From Candidatus Poseidoniaceae archaeon (GTDB taxonomy: Archaea; Thermoplasmatota; Poseidoniia; Poseidoniales; Poseidoniaceae): a stretch of DNA of 8,314 bases. The notes beneath the pieces were generated by a model that saw only the letters and a list, made by a program, of their open reading frames with translations, made no database searches and was not told where the DNA came from. The translations under genes were made by a program, and so were the position numbers. The first letter of the stretch is position 1, and each line of letters opens with the position of its first letter. The stretch is from NCBI GenBank assembly GCA_013329295.1, contig DUKP01000047.1, positions 1-8,314 on the forward strand. Direction: 5' to 3'. Below are positions 6,010-8,314 of the stretch, piece after piece.

Positions 6010-7032
6010 CTATTTTTTAATATCTTTATTTTTTTCCAATAAGCGTTTTACACCGCCAGGAATCAATAGAGCCCTAGGTAATTTTCTAGCATATGATTTA
6101 ATCTCGTCACGAGTCACTTTGATTCTGTCTGATGAATCAAGAATATTACCTTCTCTGAGTAAAGAAACAGTTCTCTGCCCTATCAAAACAGGTAGCATAC
6201 ATGATGCTTTAAGCCTGAATTGAGTTTCTGGGAGCATTTTGATATACTCTACTGCCTCATCTAAATGTTCATTTGTTAAATCTAAATATTCATCATATAG
6301 TGGTCTAAATTTATCTATGTTGTTTGGATTTAGTAGCTCTTTTGGTTGTAAGTTATGCTTTGTTAATTCTTCCTCAGGTATGTAACAGCGACCGAATCGA
6401 AGGTCTTCTGGAATGTCTCTCAAAATGTTGATCATTTGCAATGCTTTGCCAAATCTAATTCCCTTCTCAAAGAAATCATCTTGCTTTTCATCTGGAATTG
6501 AGATTAAATGAGCGAGCGACATTTTTGTCCAAAAAACACCAACACACCCTGCTACTCGATAGGTGTAATCGTCCATTTCTTGATTATTTTTCAAGGCGGA
6601 AATACTGCCTCCTTCCTTTGCAGTACCAAATCTTTCGAGGTCGAGTATTTGTCCACCAACGATAACATTTAGACATTCTAACATCCTCTCTTGATCACTT
6701 TCATCATAAACTTGTAATCCATCTAAAACATCTTCGACATTTTTTAATAATTCAGCTTCATTAGGATTATCTTGAATCTCTGCTAGTTCAGAGAAGTCGG
6801 GTAAGTTTGAGGACTTACCTTGAGCAACCTCATTGTAGCTTCGAAGAATCCTCAACAATTCTTCAGTCCCCCCATGCTTAGAGTCGGCAATTGTATCAGC
6901 TACTCTTGCCAATAAGTATAGCAGACCTATTTGACCACGCACCTTCTTTGGAAGGTATTTCAAAGTTGGATAAAATGAACGTGAAGTAGATTTTAACAAA
7001 TTATCAATTTTTTCATTGATAAGTACTGACAT
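6010..7032 (-). CDS. Squalene synthase-like head-to-head prenyl synthase
   Basis: A second enzyme of the squalene/phytoene synthase family (340 aa), but from a different branch than its neighbour. STSRSFYPTLKYLPKKVRGQ (split: STSRSFYPTLKYLP, KKVRGQ; residues 15-34) is followed by the first Asp-rich motif LARVADTIAD (41-50). Its DTxxD form matches squalene synthases (human DTVED) rather than DDxxD of CrtB. YTYRVAGCVG (156-165) matches the YxHYVAGxVG segment, and NILRDIPEDLRFGRCYIP (202-219) is the second Asp-rich motif in its squalene synthase form. No C-terminal membrane helix is present, unlike eukaryotic squalene synthase, so it is probably soluble or peripheral. The expected reaction is 2 FPP to squalene via presqualene diphosphate with NADPH; dehydrosqualene or hydroxysqualene as product cannot be excluded. 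Only a weak GGGA precedes the ATG. It lies upstream of the phytoene synthase-like gene on the same strand and diverges from the zinc-ribbon gene. Confidence 0.88.
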   Translation of the reverse strand: MSVLINEKIDNLLKSTSRSFYPTLKYLPKKVRGQIGLLYLLARVADTIADSKHGGTEELLRILRSYNEVAQGKSSNLPDFSELAEIQDNPNEAELLKNVEDVLDGLQVYDESDQERMLECLNVIVGGQILDLERFGTAKEGGSISALKNNQEMDDYTYRVAGCVGVFWTKMSLAHLISIPDEKQDDFFEKGIRFGKALQMINILRDIPEDLRFGRCYIPEEELTKHNLQPKELLNPNNIDKFRPLYDEYLDLTNEHLDEAVEYIKMLPETQFRLKASCMLPVLIGQRTVSLLREGNILDSSDRIKVTRDEIKSYARKLPRALLIPGGVKRLLEKNKDIKK

Positions 7033-7223
7033 ACAATCCCTTCATGATAATCCAAAGACTAATTGTTATTGACCCTATGGTAAAATGGTTAGATAAATTT
7101 AGCCTTGCAATATATTTTGTGACAAATTCTCTAAAATTATGAACTGGAAACAATGTAATTTCATGGTGAAAATGATAGTAAGGCTTTATTGGGATTAACT
7201 CACCGTCTCGTTGAGGGGATTAG
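7033..7223. promoter_or_regulatory. Divergent intergenic region between squalene synthase-like and zinc-ribbon genes
   Basis: This is 191 bp without a gene. The clearest element is CAATATATTTTG (7108-7119), which reads as a TATA box in both directions. It would place transcript starts near 7087 on the minus strand (leader about 55 nt) and near 7139 on the plus strand. A second candidate for the plus strand is CTTTATT (7184-7190). The strong ribosome binding site of the zinc-ribbon gene (7213-7220) closes the region. I see no terminator, tRNA or structured RNA in it. Confidence 0.35.
7213..7220 (+). promoter_or_regulatory. Ribosome binding site deciding the GTG start at 7224
   Basis: GAGGGGAT lies 3 nt before the GTG at 7224, with the in-frame stop TAG (7221-7223) between them. 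This fixes the start of the zinc-ribbon gene: no longer frame exists upstream, and the GTG is followed at once by the first CxxC motif. Confidence 0.8.
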
Positions 7224-8314
7224 GTGCATTGCGACTCTTGCGGCGAAGAGATACCCGCTGACAGTATTTTTTGTCCTGAGTGTGGTTCCCGACAAGATCT
7301 ATCAAGAGCTGGTGGATTTAATGCCCAAAATTCAGTTGGGCTGTCCGGACAAGAGGTTTCAGGAGGGCGAAATTTCGGTGTTGTCTCAGGTGAAGCAATT
7401 AGGCATCAAAGAGAGATGTCAGTTTCAGATCCAAATGCAGTTTCACCAGAATTGATGAGGCAAATTGCACAAAGCATGCAAAATGAAAACATTCCCCCAA
7501 CTGGTAATTTCCCACCACAGGGATATCAAAATCCAATTAATCAACAAGCAAATTTGAATCAACAGATGCCTAGTAATAACTTAGGCAACACTCCTTTGTC
7601 AAATGTTCAAAATGTAACTACAATGAATCAATCATCACCTACAGATGAAATGGTAAATCGCTTAGCTGAAGCAGAGAAAGCGATGAAGAGTGAGAGAAGA
7701 AATCAATGGCTAAATATGAATCAGGCTTCAGCATCTAATGTTCTATCTAATCTAGGAGCTGATTTACCTGCTCATCTGCGTAATGAAACAAATGCTGCAC
7801 AAGAAATTCTAACTGGTGCTCTAGGAGGCCAAAAAGATGCTCCAAATGATGCATTCTTGAGAAGAATGTGCGAGGTTGCAGTTAGAAGAGTTGCTAGAAA
7901 GAGAGGAGTTGCAGTTGAAACCCCCCAGGCAAAATTGGAAGATGGAGTCATTAATGTAAACATAACTTTCATCGATGATGGCCGTGTTTTAGATACGCCA
8001 GAAGAACTTTCTCATGCATTTGAACATGCTATACAAACTGAGATTGCCCTGAAAGGATTTGATTATATTGCAGTGATAAATCTATACCGTTCCAAGGATG
8101 GAGAGATAGAGGACCTATCAGATGAGGAAGATGAGGAAATGTTCGCTTGTGAAATCTGTGACGGACTTGTCAAAGAAAGTGACAATGAATGCCCTCATTG
8201 TGGAGCAATTTTCGAAGATGAAGAGGATGATGAACCAGAACCACCTCGCAGAGGCCCACCTAGAAGAGCTCCGCCAAGTGTTCCTTCAAGAGGCGGTCCT
8301 CCTGGCGGTCCATC
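7224..8314 (+). CDS. Double zinc-ribbon protein with Q/N-rich linker and acidic, Pro/Arg/Gly-rich tail (3' end outside window)
   Basis: The frame stays open for 363 codons and runs off the window, so the C-terminus is missing. It starts MHCDSCGEEI with a zinc ribbon, C3-x2-C6-x10-C17-x2-C20. A flexible stretch rich in Gln/Asn/Pro/Met follows (about 78-138). Next is a helical segment (about 141-200, RLAEAEKAMKSERRNQW), then an alpha/beta domain (about 205-292) with VAVRRVARKRGVAV, INVNITFIDDG and a helix EELSHAFEHAIQTEIALKG. An acidic patch (294-305) leads into a second ribbon with the same spacing, C309-x2-C312-x10-C323-x2-C326. The visible end is acidic (331-339), then PRRGPPRRAPPS-like (340 onwards). 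I do not recognise the middle domain. Zinc ribbons plus a basic/RGG-like tail suggest contact with nucleic acid or a large complex, but that is inference. There is no signal peptide or membrane segment in the visible part. The GTG start is fixed by GAGGGGAT 3 nt upstream and a stop codon just before it. Confidence 0.85.
   Translation, partial: MHCDSCGEEIPADSIFCPECGSRQDLSRAGGFNAQNSVGLSGQEVSGGRNFGVVSGEAIRHQREMSVSDPNAVSPELMRQIAQSMQNENIPPTGNFPPQGYQNPINQQANLNQQMPSNNLGNTPLSNVQNVTTMNQSSPTDEMVNRLAEAEKAMKSERRNQWLNMNQASASNVLSNLGADLPAHLRNETNAAQEILTGALGGQKDAPNDAFLRRMCEVAVRRVARKRGVAVETPQAKLEDGVINVNITFIDDGRVLDTPEELSHAFEHAIQTEIALKGFDYIAVINLYRSKDGEIEDLSDEEDEEMFACEICDGLVKESDNECPHCGAIFEDEEDDEPEPPRRGPPRRAPPSVPSRGGPPGGP

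Noticed and set aside
7189..7455. An 88-codon plus-strand open frame starting with ATG-like context before the zinc-ribbon gene
   Set aside because: It overlaps the zinc-ribbon gene in another frame, has no ribosome binding site and shows no recognisable domain; the overlapping frame carries the CxxC motifs and the strong binding site.
1..8314. Defence system, prophage, transposon, CRISPR array or tRNA
   Set aside because: No repeat array, transposase, integrase, terminal repeats, nuclease/ATPase cassette or tRNA-like fold was seen; the identifiable genes are metabolic or translational.

Overview
The window looks like chromosomal DNA from an AT-rich archaeon, most likely a planktonic euryarchaeon of the Marine Group II (Poseidoniales) type. 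The evidence is an archaeal/eukaryotic-type tyrosyl-tRNA synthetase, a neighbour resembling the archaeal DUF5611 family, ribosome binding sites of the GGTGAT / GAGGTGAT type that match the 3' end of archaeal 16S rRNA, frequent GTG starts, and no bacterial -35/-10 promoters. The lineage is an inference; no rRNA or other marker is present to prove it.

Layout from left to right. (1) Positions 1-287, minus strand: the N-terminal part of electron transfer flavoprotein beta subunit (etfB), cut by the window edge. (2) Positions 374-2088, minus strand: a two-gene unit in which a DUF5611-like protein is followed by tyrS; the stop codon of the first lies inside the ribosome binding site of the second. 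(3) Positions 2151-3326, plus strand, divergent from that unit: a secreted, membrane-anchored protein that reads as a seven-bladed beta-propeller. (4) Positions 3390-4565, plus strand: an acyl-CoA dehydrogenase with the signature of glutaryl-CoA dehydrogenase. (5) Positions 4568-7032, minus strand: two different head-to-head isoprenoid synthases, a squalene-synthase-like enzyme (upstream in transcription) and a phytoene-synthase-like enzyme with a long N-terminal extension. (6) Positions 7224-8314, plus strand, open at the window edge: a protein with two matching zinc ribbons, easily missed because it starts with GTG and has no stop inside the window.

How the genes fit together. The glutaryl-CoA dehydrogenase would pass electrons to ETF, whose beta subunit lies at the left edge on the other strand; both belong to acyl-CoA oxidation. 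The two isoprenoid synthases probably draw on the same FPP/GGPP pool and commit it to squalene- and carotenoid-type products (carotenoids could feed retinal for rhodopsins in marine archaea, but nothing in this window shows that). DUF5611 protein and TyrRS appear translationally coupled. The propeller protein and the double zinc-ribbon protein have no assignable function.

I saw no tRNA or rRNA gene, CRISPR array, insertion sequence, phage gene or obvious defence system. The window reads as ordinary core chromosome, with the zinc-ribbon protein, the propeller protein and the paired synthases as its less-described parts. No intergenic stretch exceeds about 200 bases.
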